From an uncultured Aquimarina sp. (GTDB lineage: Bacteria > Bacteroidota > Bacteroidia > Flavobacteriales > Flavobacteriaceae): DNA of 64,000 bases. Positions 33,714 to 42,745 of this stretch are shown here, one piece after another; within the stretch, counting starts at the first letter, position 1; every line of letters begins with the position of its first letter. Location: the NCBI RefSeq assembly GCF_947496855.1, contig NZ_CANMED010000005.1:186001-250000 (forward strand). The letters run 5' to 3'. The position numbers and the translations under genes were made by a program. The notes under the pieces were generated by a model. That model made no database searches, was not told where the DNA came from, and saw only the letters and a program-made list of their open reading frames with translations.

Positions 33714-35087
33714 CTACTTTTGTTTAAGCCCTTCTAATTCTACTATATTTTCACTTGTCAAAAGTTGAAATTTTATTTCATTTTCTTCTTCGATAAACTT
33801 GAAATAGATCTCATAAGGGAGTGCAAAAAACTTATTTTTTGATTTTGGAAATAGCTTTAACCTAGGAAAAACATCACTTTCAGTAATAAGAGTATTCTCT
33901 AATTTATCAAAAGTTATAGAAAATTCTCTATCCGTAAGATATGTACCCGAATATTTTGACAATAACTCATCTTCTATAGTTATTTCTTCAGGTATCTCAT
34001 TATCCCAATGAAGACCTTCAATAATACTAACCCCATTAATCATTATTTCTTTTGTAATGGTATTTGTTATACCTGCACCATTATCACTATTAACAAATAC
34101 AATGATTCCATTTTCATTTTTTGGTAATAAAATAAGTGTTGTAACAACACCTGGATCACCTCCATCGTGATTTATAACTATCTCATCGTTAGGTAAATCA
34201 TTATAAACAACCCACCCTAACCCTTGATTGATTTTTTTATTTATTGCAGACTGTGGTTTTACCATTTCATCATAAATAGATTTTTTAAGTAGTGTTTGAT
34301 CCATGATAGCTTGACCAAATAATGCCAGATCTTTTACGGTTAGAATCATATCATCCGCAGCATTAATTTTTTCAGTTTTATGAGGTATTTGATGAAGTAT
34401 TCCTTTACTATTATACCATTTTGCAAATCTCGCAGTATCTCCATCCTTAATCCAACCCATAGTAGCATCTTTCATTTTTAGAGGTTTGAAAACGAGAGAA
34501 TCAACAATTTTTTCTAACCCAATACCAAATTTACTCTCTATCGCACGTCGCAGATATTCCATTCCTTCTCCAGAATATTGAAATTTTTCTCCAGGTTTAA
34601 AATTAAACTGCAACTTCCCATTTTCCTCATCCCATCTCCAATTCTTAAATCCAGTAGTATGACTTAAACAATGTCTAGTTGTTATCATTCTAGAAAGACT
34701 ATCTTCTTTAACATCACGATCCACATAAAACTTATAAAGCGGTTCATCGAGATCCCAATTCCCTTGTTCTACTAATTTTAAAACTGCAGTTGCCACAACT
34801 GGTTTCGTAATACTGGCAATATTGAATAAAGTATTTTGGGGTGCTTTGATCCCTTTTTGATGTTCCCCATATACTTTTATAAACTCAATTTCGCCTCTGT
34901 TTATAATACCAACACCAACTGATAGTGCTTTATATTCTAACAAAAGATTAGGTATAAGTGAATCTAATTTCTCGCCATATCTATCCTTAAAAACAGAGGG
35001 TTTAGCCTTTTTATGATTTTTATTCCCCTCATTACAAGAGCTTGTAATAATACACAGTAGTACGAAAAAAAATAACGTTGCTCTCAT
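33714..35087 (-). CDS. Serine hydrolase lipoprotein, beta-lactamase-like
   Basis: From ATG 35087 the protein is 457 residues with a lipoprotein signal (LLCIITSSC). The SxxK motif is SITK (in NIASITKPVVATAV), the second motif is YSG (in QYSGEGMEYL), and an HDGG block (NHDGGDPG) replaces KTG. A C-terminal beta-rich domain follows. It belongs to the serine hydrolase/PBP4-like family, acting in the periplasm or on the surface on peptides or esters. The later ATG is chosen over 35120 because it gives the clean signal peptide and places the gene 1 nt after the NTF2-like gene, with which it is cotranscribed. Confidence 0.88.
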   Translation of the reverse strand: MRATLFFFVLLCIITSSCNEGNKNHKKAKPSVFKDRYGEKLDSLIPNLLLEYKALSVGVGIINRGEIEFIKVYGEHQKGIKAPQNTLFNIASITKPVVATAVLKLVEQGNWDLDEPLYKFYVDRDVKEDSLSRMITTRHCLSHTTGFKNWRWDEENGKLQFNFKPGEKFQYSGEGMEYLRRAIESKFGIGLEKIVDSLVFKPLKMKDATMGWIKDGDTARFAKWYNSKGILHQIPHKTEKINAADDMILTVKDLALFGQAIMDQTLLKKSIYDEMVKPQSAINKKINQGLGWVVYNDLPNDEIVINHDGGDPGVVTTLILLPKNENGIIVFVNSDNGAGITNTITKEIMINGVSIIEGLHWDNEIPEEITIEDELLSKYSGTYLTDREFSITFDKLENTLITESDVFPRLKLFPKSKNKFFALPYEIYFKFIEEENEIKFQLLTSENIVELEGLKQK

Positions 35088-35088
35088 A

Positions 35089-35565
35089 TTATAAATCCTT
35101 ATGGTCATAACTGATAGCACGTTTTACAATCCAAATAGTATCTTTTCTTTCCCATATAGTAATAAATTTAGCGGCCTCCACCTTTTTATCATCTACATAA
35201 AAGTTGTGTATCCCTTTTTGAAGAGCACCATAATCTCCTAAAGGGTGAATCGTATGAGAAACTAATCTTCTAGTAACAGAAAAAGGTTTTGAGCATTTAT
35301 CATTAAACGAGGCTAGCTCCTTTTTTAGAGAAGTGTTTAAACCTGATCGATCATCATAAAACTCTATATCTTCTGTCAAAATAGTTTTGAAAACTTCTTT
35401 ATTACATCTATTAAACCCTACCTGAAAAAGTAAACTGTCCATTTTTCTTATTTTAACTTCTAAAGAAGAAATGTTTTTTTGAGCCACTGTTTTCTGAGAA
35501 AAAAGAATACTAAAAGGCAACACAAACATTACTAAAAAATAACTTTTGATTTTTGATTTTTTCAT
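35089..35565 (-). CDS. Secreted NTF2/SnoaL-like (DUF4440-type) protein
   Basis: The 158-residue protein has an N-terminal signal peptide (ending near ILFSQKTVAQ) and a single cone-shaped NTF2-like domain. Recognisable features are DIEFYDDRSGL and the C-terminal IWERKDTIWIVKRAISYDH. Such domains bind small ligands or act as weak catalysts; no active site can be fixed here. It is followed after 1 nt by the serine hydrolase and preceded by the AraC-type regulator 2, all on the minus strand. Confidence 0.7.
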   Translation of the reverse strand: MKKSKIKSYFLVMFVLPFSILFSQKTVAQKNISSLEVKIRKMDSLLFQVGFNRCNKEVFKTILTEDIEFYDDRSGLNTSLKKELASFNDKCSKPFSVTRRLVSHTIHPLGDYGALQKGIHNFYVDDKKVEAAKFITIWERKDTIWIVKRAISYDHKDL

Positions 35566-35621
35566 TGATTTTATTTAATGATTGATAACAGGTTATTCTT
35601 TTTCATTCTAAAACAAAAGAC

Positions 35622-36746
35622 TTAAACACTGGACATTTTTTTTATGTAATTACTAGGTGTGTCTTCTAATATCGTCTTAAAAGCTTTGTTAAAAGTTGAT
35701 TTCGAATTAAATCCGGAATCAAATGACAATGCTAAAATAGTATGTCGCTCATGTTCTCCTTTTTGGATCTTGGCGATGAACTCTTGTAACCTATATTTAT
35801 TGATGTATTCGTAAAAGTTACACTTATGTATTTTGTTTAGAAACCACGACAAATCGTTAGAAGATACTTTTAGTTCTGCAGCTAGTTTTCTGAGTGTAAG
35901 ATTTGGATTCAGATAAATTTTATCAACAATTAACAAATGCTCTAATGAACTAGTAAGTGTTTCGATTTTGTCTTTCCCAAGCCTATTTCTGGTTAGATCT
36001 TTTTTGGGATAAAAAATAGGTACTCTAAAAATTTCCGGTTGTTTGAAACTATAAAAACCTACAACATACATTATTATAGGAACACATAACCAAACAATAT
36101 TGTAATTAAAATATGGGTTATATACGTTTATAACAAAACTTATTGTCAGGTTTAAAAACCAAAAGAACGTTAAAACAGAAAAAACCACCACCAATGTAAT
36201 CAGATAAAAATATATTTCTTGATGAAAAGATAGGACTCGTTCTTCTGCTAATCGAAATCTTCGTAATAGCATGAAACATTTTACTATATAGGTTGTAAAT
36301 ACAGTGATAATAGAAATCTCTACTATAAAATACGGAATTACAAAGAAACCATCATGGTACATCTCTGAAATTTCATTCATAGATAAGCTATAAGTCCACA
36401 ATACATATATCAAGTGTAATCCAGATGGAATAAACGCTACCCATTTTAGAACAGGCTTTTCCTTGGAACTGACTATCATTCTCCTAACGTACAAATATAA
36501 TAGAGGTCCAAATAAATATATTGTACTATCTACTAGAATTCCTAATCGCCATAAAAACTCACTGCCCTTAAAAACAAAATAATATAGCCTTCCTACTAAT
36601 ATAATTGAAGAAAAGAATAAAATGATGGACAAAATGAAATTTGCAGAGCGATTTTTACTTGACAACAATTGTAATGTAATAGCCAAAAAAACACCTTGAC
36701 TAATTCCTAAAAACAACATTAATTCTATAATTCCAAATGAGTTCAT
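35622..36746 (-). CDS. Membrane-bound AraC-family regulator 2
   Basis: From ATG 36746 the protein is 374 residues, collinear with regulator 1 (both begin MNSFGI and share FLGISQGVFLAITL). About seven membrane helices are followed by an AraC-type DNA-binding domain with DSGFNSKSTFNKAFK near the C-terminus. The frame is open to 36818, but the 24 extra residues lie across the promoter (-7 box at 36770-36777), so the later start is chosen. It probably controls its own promoter and the NHL 2 promoter through the shared GGGCACA site. Confidence 0.9.
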   Translation of the reverse strand: MNSFGIIELMLFLGISQGVFLAITLQLLSSKNRSANFILSIILFFSSIILVGRLYYFVFKGSEFLWRLGILVDSTIYLFGPLLYLYVRRMIVSSKEKPVLKWVAFIPSGLHLIYVLWTYSLSMNEISEMYHDGFFVIPYFIVEISIITVFTTYIVKCFMLLRRFRLAEERVLSFHQEIYFYLITLVVVFSVLTFFWFLNLTISFVINVYNPYFNYNIVWLCVPIIMYVVGFYSFKQPEIFRVPIFYPKKDLTRNRLGKDKIETLTSSLEHLLIVDKIYLNPNLTLRKLAAELKVSSNDLSWFLNKIHKCNFYEYINKYRLQEFIAKIQKGEHERHTILALSFDSGFNSKSTFNKAFKTILEDTPSNYIKKMSSV

Positions 36747-36769
36747 ATACAAGGTTAAGAGTTCGCTTT

Positions 36770-36820
36770 CAAATCTAAAAGAATCTAAAAATATAAACGA
36801 CCGATTGGGCACAATCATAC
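36770..36820 (-). promoter_or_regulatory. Promoter of AraC-type regulator 2 with conserved element
   Basis: On the minus strand TAGATTTG (36770-36777) is a perfect -7 box. On the plus strand CGACCGATTGGGCACA (36798-36813) begins 20 nt further out. Its place, overlapping where a -33 box should be, fits an activator-dependent promoter. Confidence 0.65.
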
Positions 36821-36881
36821 GATTTATTACATCGTTAAACGCTTAACTGTGTATCTTTTAACTACAAAACCCTCTTTTAAA

Positions 36882-37778
36882 TCATAAATGATTTACATAT
36901 TGATTTGGTTTCAGGTTATTTTGAAGTAATACTAATTCTTCACCTGACAACCTTTTAAGATTTGAAACTAAAGCACATTCTAGTAACTGTTCTTTAGTTC
37001 GAATACCAATCACTGAAGAGGTTACAGAACTGTTTTCTAATACAAATTGAATAGCCGTTTGGCACATTGATCTATTATCTCCTGATAAGTTTTTCACAAG
37101 ATCAATCGTCTTTTTTACTTCTGAAGTAGTATAAGATAAATAGTCAGTTGGCGATTTTCCAGCCAATAAGCCTTTTGCTATGGATCCTCTTGTTAGCACT
37201 CCGATCTTATTTTCTTGTAATAAATGTAAACAGGATTGTTCTGATCTTCTATCAAGAAGACTGTATTGTAACATTACACTAGAAATATTACCACGTTTCA
37301 CATATTCTCTAATCACATTTGGTCGTATAGACGAGATCCCGTAGTATCTTATTTTACCTTCCTTTTTTAATTTTTCAAAAGCGTCTATAGTTTCGTCTAT
37401 GGGGTCATCAATAGTACCGCCGTGTAATTGATAAAGATCGATGTAATCTGTTTGTAATCTTCTTAAACTTTCTTCAACCGATTGTATAATATATTCCTTA
37501 CTAGGATTCCAATCCCATCCATTACCATCTGTTCTTGGTTGATTACCAACTTTTGTCCCAATAATTACCTTGTCTCTAAAATCTTTAACAGCATTACCCA
37601 ACATCACCTCATTTTGACCATTTTGATATATATCGGCAGTATCAAAATAATTAACCCCTCTATCAAAAGCCAAATGAATTAATTTATTAAAAATATCGAC
37701 ATCTTCTTCTAGGGACATACATCCAAAAGACACCTCACTAATCTTCAATTCGGAATTACCAAGTTTGCGATAGTTCAT
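36882..37778 (-). CDS. Aldo/keto reductase
   Basis: From ATG 37778 the protein is 298 residues, a TIM-barrel aldo/keto reductase. The catalytic tetrad is visible as Asp46 and Tyr51 (FDTADIYQNG), Lys76 (GTKVG) and His in YQLHGG. NADPH-dependent reduction of aldehydes or ketones is the general reaction; the substrate is unknown. The earlier in-frame ATG at 37802 adds eight residues before the conserved MNYRKLGNSEL start and is not preferred. It runs in the same direction as yraN and ldcA upstream, 30 nt after yraN. Confidence 0.92.
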   Translation of the reverse strand: MNYRKLGNSELKISEVSFGCMSLEEDVDIFNKLIHLAFDRGVNYFDTADIYQNGQNEVMLGNAVKDFRDKVIIGTKVGNQPRTDGNGWDWNPSKEYIIQSVEESLRRLQTDYIDLYQLHGGTIDDPIDETIDAFEKLKKEGKIRYYGISSIRPNVIREYVKRGNISSVMLQYSLLDRRSEQSCLHLLQENKIGVLTRGSIAKGLLAGKSPTDYLSYTTSEVKKTIDLVKNLSGDNRSMCQTAIQFVLENSSVTSSVIGIRTKEQLLECALVSNLKRLSGEELVLLQNNLKPNQYVNHL

Positions 37779-37808
37779 TTCTTTTAACCTATTAAATTTC
37801 AAATACCA

Positions 37809-38168
37809 TTAAAAATGATAAAAAGCATCCTCCAAATGTTCAATTCTAGTTCCTAGTTTATTTTTTATAATTGCAACAATATCAAAACGGACTTCCACAT
37901 CCAAATCATTCTCCACTACATAATGATCAATTGCTTTTACCAGTAGTTGTATTTGTTTTGGTTTCACAAAATCCTGCGGATCTCCAAACTCAGGAGTACT
38001 TCTTGTTTTAACTTCTATAACTATTATAATATCTCCTTTTTGGGCAATAATATCAATTTCAGCTTTTTGGTATCTATAATTCGTTTCCAGAATATTATAT
38101 TCATGATCCCGCAGAAATTTTACTGCTAATTTCTCACCTTCTTTACCCAGTGTATTATGTTCTGCCAT
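37809..38168 (-). CDS. yraN: YraN/UPF0102 family putative endonuclease
   Basis: The 119-residue protein has the restriction-endonuclease-like core of the UPF0102 family: GKEGEKLAVKFL, then EIDIIAQKGDIIIVIEVKTRS, giving the metal-binding D and ExK residues. It is predicted to bind or cut DNA, possibly Holliday junction-related. It starts 1 nt after the ldcA stop, so the two genes are cotranscribed. Confidence 0.93.
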   Translation of the reverse strand: MAEHNTLGKEGEKLAVKFLRDHEYNILETNYRYQKAEIDIIAQKGDIIIVIEVKTRSTPEFGDPQDFVKPKQIQLLVKAIDHYVVENDLDVEVRFDIVAIIKNKLGTRIEHLEDAFYHF

Positions 38169-38169
38169 A

Positions 38170-39066
38170 TTACATATATTTTAAGGTTATTGAATCCTGA
38201 TGCATTTCTAAAGAAACCTCAGCTCCTAGAACTAATGCTCTATTATCTTCTATATGACCTATTGGAAAATCAAATATTACGGGAAATTCATACTCTTTTA
38301 CAACATCCAATATAATTTCCTTAACATTTTTTCCAAAAGAAATATTATTGTCGTGCATTTTGGTCATACCGCCAACAATCAGCCCCTTTAACTCATCAAA
38401 ATATCCATTCCTTTTTAGATTCTGCAGCATTCTATCAATATGATACAAATATTCATCTAAGTCTTCGATACAAAGTATTTTACCTTTAGTATCTATAGAG
38501 GAATTAGAACCACAAAGTGAATATAAAATCGACAAATTTCCACCAATAAGTGTTCCTTTACAATTACCGGATTTGTTTTTTTTTGAAGCGGGAATGATAT
38601 AATCCACCTTTTTTCCATACAAAGTACTCTTTAGTGACTGTCTCGCATCTTCAGAACCTTTGTGAATATCAACAGGCATCGCAGCATGTATTGTAGAAAT
38701 CTTAAAGTTATGAATATGAGCGTGTAATACAGTAATATCAGAATATCCTATGATCCACTTGGGGTGTTTAATAAAAGTAGAAAAATCTAGAAGATCAATT
38801 ATTCTCACTGTTCCATAACCTCCACGTGCACACCAAATAGCTTTGATTTCGGTATTATCCAGCATTTTCTGAAAATCCTGTCTTCGCTCTTCATCAGTCC
38901 CTGCAAATTGATTACTTTCTAACCCAATAGTAGCACCAATCACAGGTTCTAAATCCCATTTTTTTAAAACCTTAATCGCTTCATCAATCTCTTTTTTGAT
39001 AATCTTTCTTGCTGTAGAAATTATGGCTATTTTATCTCCTTTTCTTACAAATTCAGGCTTCAACAT
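38170..39066 (-). CDS. ldcA: LD-carboxypeptidase (peptidase S66)
   Basis: The 298-residue protein is a peptidase S66 enzyme. The nucleophile is Ser109 in IIGYSDIT, the catalytic Glu is in CIEDLDEYLYHIDRML, and the His is in PIGHIEDN near residue 270. Substrate-side features CARGGYG are conserved. It trims the terminal D-Ala from tetrapeptides during murein recycling in the cytoplasm. It is the first gene of the ldcA-yraN-AKR run and diverges from the DUF1800 gene at 39169. Confidence 0.93.
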   Translation of the reverse strand: MLKPEFVRKGDKIAIISTARKIIKKEIDEAIKVLKKWDLEPVIGATIGLESNQFAGTDEERRQDFQKMLDNTEIKAIWCARGGYGTVRIIDLLDFSTFIKHPKWIIGYSDITVLHAHIHNFKISTIHAAMPVDIHKGSEDARQSLKSTLYGKKVDYIIPASKKNKSGNCKGTLIGGNLSILYSLCGSNSSIDTKGKILCIEDLDEYLYHIDRMLQNLKRNGYFDELKGLIVGGMTKMHDNNISFGKNVKEIILDVVKEYEFPVIFDFPIGHIEDNRALVLGAEVSLEMHQDSITLKYM

Positions 39067-39168
39067 TTCTTAAAATTTCATTTTATCATACTAATTAACA
39101 AATGTTTTCGTTCTAAACTATTATATTACAGTGAAAATTGTCCCATAACACTAATAAACCTATTGCCT

Positions 39169-40713
39169 ATGATCTCTGATACTTCTTGTAACTTAGCATC
39201 CTTGGACCCTTATGTTCCCACTTCTGAGAACCCTTGGAATGTAAGTAAAATTAATCACTTATACCGCCGAGTTGCTTTTGGAGCTACTAAAACTCAAGTA
39301 ACAGATGCTTTAAATCAAAATGACCCATCAGCATTGATAGATTCTCTAATTGATGCTGCTATTGCTTTGGTTCCTTCTCCTGCTCCTGAATGGGGTTTCT
39401 GGGATCGAGATCAATTCGAGGCTGCGGAAGAAGCTAATGAAGATAATGACATCAATTTTTATCAAGATGAAGGTAAAAGACAAATGATATTTGATTTTCT
39501 TCAAAACGGATTGAGAGATCGATTAACATTATTTTGGAGCAATCATTTCGTTACAGAGGATCAAAGCTACAGAAGCCCTGCCTATCAATATCAATATTAC
39601 AATCTATTACAGTTTCACGCACTTGGTGATTTTAGACAATTTGTATATGATATAGGTATTTCTTCTGCCATGTTAGTTTATCTAAACGGTGATGAAAATA
39701 CAAGAGATAGACCTAACGAAAACTATGCTCGAGAACTGTATGAATTATTTACACTTGGTGTAGATAATGGATACAATGAAAACGATATTATCGAAACTGC
39801 TAAAGCAATTACGGGTTGGGTAGAGACTAATGATATCCCTTGGGGACCTATTACTTTTAATCCTGCTCGGTTTAGTAATGATACTAAAGATATTTTTGGG
39901 CAAACTGCCAATTTTGGATATTACGGTCTTGGCAGTCCTGATGACGTAATCGCTCATCTATTTACGCAAAGACAAACACTAATTGCTAATTATATTTGTA
40001 GCAAACTTTATATTTACTTTGTTAGTTCTACTTGCAATGAAGCAATAGTAGCTCAAATGGCACAGACATTTATTGATAATAACTTCGAAATTGCACCCGT
40101 ACTTCGGCAACTATTTAAAAGTGAACATTTTTTTGATCGAGAAGCAATCGGTGCAATTATCAAAAGTCCTATTGATTTATTCGTTTCCTTTTTTAACGAA
40201 TTACATTTCGAATCACCACCTACACTTGATTCGCTAAATTCCTTATTGGGTAGAACCACTACTATAGGGCAAGAAGTACTTAATCCAATTGATGTAGAAG
40301 GATGGCAAGGAAATGAAGATTGGATTAGTCCGGATTATTTGATTGGTAGATGGGAAGGTGTTCAAAACATTCTTAACACTTCTTACTCCCAAGACCAAGC
40401 ACAATTTAGTCAATTCTTAAATCAACTTCCTATTGGCACCTTAGCAGATGGTTTCGTAAACAATACTTTACAAGGAGAACAGGTAAACATAGTGGTAAAA
40501 GCAATTCTAGATTATTTTCTACCAAGAGGTTTAGAAGATCAAATACTATTTGATGAAGCCTTAGCAATTTTTAAGGAATTTTATCCAGAGAATTATTATG
40601 AACCGGGTGCAGTAGCCCCTACTCTTTGGACCTTAGATTTGTCAGGAGTTCCTGATCAATTTTATGCGCTACTTAGTCATATCGATGAATTGCCTGAATT
40701 CCAACTTAAATAA
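39169..40713 (+). CDS. DUF1800 family protein, copy 1
   Basis: From ATG 39169 the protein is 514 residues. Family blocks are HLYRRVAFGAT, DRLTLFWSNHFVT, NYARELYELFTLGVDNGY and VEGWQGNEDW. No signal peptide or twin-arginine motif is visible. DUF1800 proteins almost always stand beside DUF1501 genes, as here (6 nt downstream), and may be exported with that partner; this is an inference. The frame is open from TTG 39163, but the ATG two codons later matches the second copy (42746). Confidence 0.92.
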   Translation: MISDTSCNLASLDPYVPTSENPWNVSKINHLYRRVAFGATKTQVTDALNQNDPSALIDSLIDAAIALVPSPAPEWGFWDRDQFEAAEEANEDNDINFYQDEGKRQMIFDFLQNGLRDRLTLFWSNHFVTEDQSYRSPAYQYQYYNLLQFHALGDFRQFVYDIGISSAMLVYLNGDENTRDRPNENYARELYELFTLGVDNGYNENDIIETAKAITGWVETNDIPWGPITFNPARFSNDTKDIFGQTANFGYYGLGSPDDVIAHLFTQRQTLIANYICSKLYIYFVSSTCNEAIVAQMAQTFIDNNFEIAPVLRQLFKSEHFFDREAIGAIIKSPIDLFVSFFNELHFESPPTLDSLNSLLGRTTTIGQEVLNPIDVEGWQGNEDWISPDYLIGRWEGVQNILNTSYSQDQAQFSQFLNQLPIGTLADGFVNNTLQGEQVNIVVKAILDYFLPRGLEDQILFDEALAIFKEFYPENYYEPGAVAPTLWTLDLSGVPDQFYALLSHIDELPEFQLK

Positions 40714-40719
40714 TAAACT

Positions 40720-42354
40720 ATGTGTAATACGCATCATCCCAACAATATAAAAGCAACGAAGAAAACAACTAAAGAAGGTGTTTGTAATACCGATGATCAT
40801 AAAAAATGGAATCGTAGATCTTTTTTACAAGCGCTAGGACTTGTAGGAGGTGGTTCTATGATGTTAGCAAATACAAATCTTACTGTTTCTAAACCCTCAC
40901 CATTATCACAAGCCTTAAGTCAGGCTGAAACTGATAACATATTAATTATTTGCAGATTTGGTGGAGGAAACGATGGTTATAACACCATCATTCCCGTAAA
41001 TCAATATGATATTTATGCAAATGCTAGACCGCTAATTAAAATTCCTCCTAGTGAATTCATTAACCTGGAAGAAAATGAATATGCGATGCCTAAACCTATG
41101 AATAAATTAGAAAATTTATGGGGCGATGGACAGATGAAAGTGGCTCATGGAGTCGGTTACGAAGATCAGACATTATCTCATTTTAGAGGAACAGATATTT
41201 GGGCAAATACTAATCTGACTGAAGAAGAACGATCCGGATTTATGGGTAGGTATTTTCAGGATTTATATCCTAGCTATATCACTGATCCACCTCCAAGTCC
41301 ACCATCTATTCAGATTGGTAGTCTTGGAAATCTAATTTTTAGAGGTCCGGAAAATGATTTCTCATTTGCTATTTCTGATCCAGGACGATTAGAGCAATAT
41401 ATTGAGAGCCAAGGATACAGCTTAGATCCTGCTCCTGATTGCACCTATGGTGATCGATTAAATTTTATAAGAGAAAGTACCAATGTAACATACACCTATG
41501 CTGAAGCAATTTTTGATGCCTTTAACCGATCCACTGATTTTGGAGGATATTTAGAAGATGATAATTTTGCTAGACAAATGCGTATTGTTGCCCGCCTAAT
41601 TAAAGGAAATCTCGGCACTAAAGTATATATGGTTACGCTAGGTGGATTTGATACCCATAATAATCAAATACAAAGACACCAGCAATTACTGAATTCTTTT
41701 TCTGAAGGGATTAGTAATTTTTATGCAGATCTACAAGGTTCCGGATGGGATGATAAGGTATTAACTATGACGATTTCAGAATTTGGAAGAAGGTTAGTTG
41801 AGAACGGTTCTTTAGGAACAGATCACGGTACAGTTGCTCCTATGATGTTTTTTGGAACAGGACTTAATGGTAATGGTTTTATAGGAGATCACCCTGAGCT
41901 CCCAACAAACCCAACCGTAGGGTATAATGCTGAACAAACAAATGATTTTAGACAAATCTATTCTACCGTAATGAAAGAATGGTTATGTATCCCTCCGGAT
42001 ACAGTAAACGAAGCATTACTTGGTGCTGAGTTTGAATCATTGGATCTAGGATTTACTTGTGGAGGGGTTAGCCCCAATATACCTGGGGATGGAGAAACGC
42101 TTTCGCATATAGTAACCTATGACGGAGGGCAAACCTTTATCAATATTAATAACCCAGAGACAACTCACGTAGACATTACATTGTTTAACATCATTGGGCA
42201 AAAAGTAGCTACGTTAAGAAATGAAATGCTTCTGGAAGGAGATCATATTATAGACGTAAAAGAATCTGCCGGCACCAGATTAAGTACTGGTCAATATGTA
42301 TATAGAATAGAAACTGGAACAGGTGAATTTAGTAGATCACTGATGATTTCTTAG
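40720..42354 (+). CDS. DUF1501 family protein with Tat motif and T9SS-like C-terminus, copy 1
   Basis: The 544-residue protein has a twin-arginine signal (NRRSFLQALGLVGGGSM, Arg32-Arg33), the DUF1501 sulfatase-like core (CRFGGGNDGYNT, VTLGGFDTHNNQ, SEFGRRLVENGSLGTDHG) and a C-terminal beta-sandwich typical of T9SS type A sorting domains (ITLFNIIGQKVATL, ending SLMIS). It should cross the inner membrane folded through Tat and then the outer membrane through T9SS. The metal-binding GTDHG motif is intact. It is the partner of the DUF1800 gene directly upstream. Confidence 0.92.
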   Translation: MCNTHHPNNIKATKKTTKEGVCNTDDHKKWNRRSFLQALGLVGGGSMMLANTNLTVSKPSPLSQALSQAETDNILIICRFGGGNDGYNTIIPVNQYDIYANARPLIKIPPSEFINLEENEYAMPKPMNKLENLWGDGQMKVAHGVGYEDQTLSHFRGTDIWANTNLTEEERSGFMGRYFQDLYPSYITDPPPSPPSIQIGSLGNLIFRGPENDFSFAISDPGRLEQYIESQGYSLDPAPDCTYGDRLNFIRESTNVTYTYAEAIFDAFNRSTDFGGYLEDDNFARQMRIVARLIKGNLGTKVYMVTLGGFDTHNNQIQRHQQLLNSFSEGISNFYADLQGSGWDDKVLTMTISEFGRRLVENGSLGTDHGTVAPMMFFGTGLNGNGFIGDHPELPTNPTVGYNAEQTNDFRQIYSTVMKEWLCIPPDTVNEALLGAEFESLDLGFTCGGVSPNIPGDGETLSHIVTYDGGQTFININNPETTHVDITLFNIIGQKVATLRNEMLLEGDHIIDVKESAGTRLSTGQYVYRIETGTGEFSRSLMIS

Positions 42355-42378
42355 AAAGAAAAAACACAATTTTTAATA

Positions 42379-42410
42379 AGCACTAATTATTTATTTATAA
42401 TTAGTGCTTT
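42379..42410 (+). terminator. Intrinsic terminator after first DUF1800/DUF1501 pair
   Basis: AAGCACTAATTA and TAATTAGTGCTT form a perfect 12-bp stem around an 8-nt AT loop, followed by TTTTATTTT. Confidence 0.88.
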
Positions 42411-42745
42411 TTTATTTTAAAATAAGCTGAGGGATCAAAAATAGTAAAACCTTGTTTTTAAGAAAATTATAAGTCTTTTTAACGTTTTTTAACCCTCTAA
42501 AAACTACTCAGAAAACGAATACTCACTCATTAGCGACGTATACTAAAAGCATACTTGTAATCACTCACTAAATCCATAAGTTTAAATCAATTTTAGTTAT
42601 AAGTAGCAGTGTTTTGTTCTTATAACAAACAAAATCAAAAATTTTCATAATAATGACTAAATGTTTCTTAATAAGAAACTAACTATCAAATAATTACGTT
42701 TCAAAAATTAAACTAACAGAAAATTCTTAACTAACACAAACTTTT
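42411..42745 (+). other. Intergenic region before second DUF1800 gene
   Basis: No gene or repeat is visible. The stretch is AT-rich and presumably holds the promoter of the second pair, but no clean -7 box was found. Confidence 0.5.
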
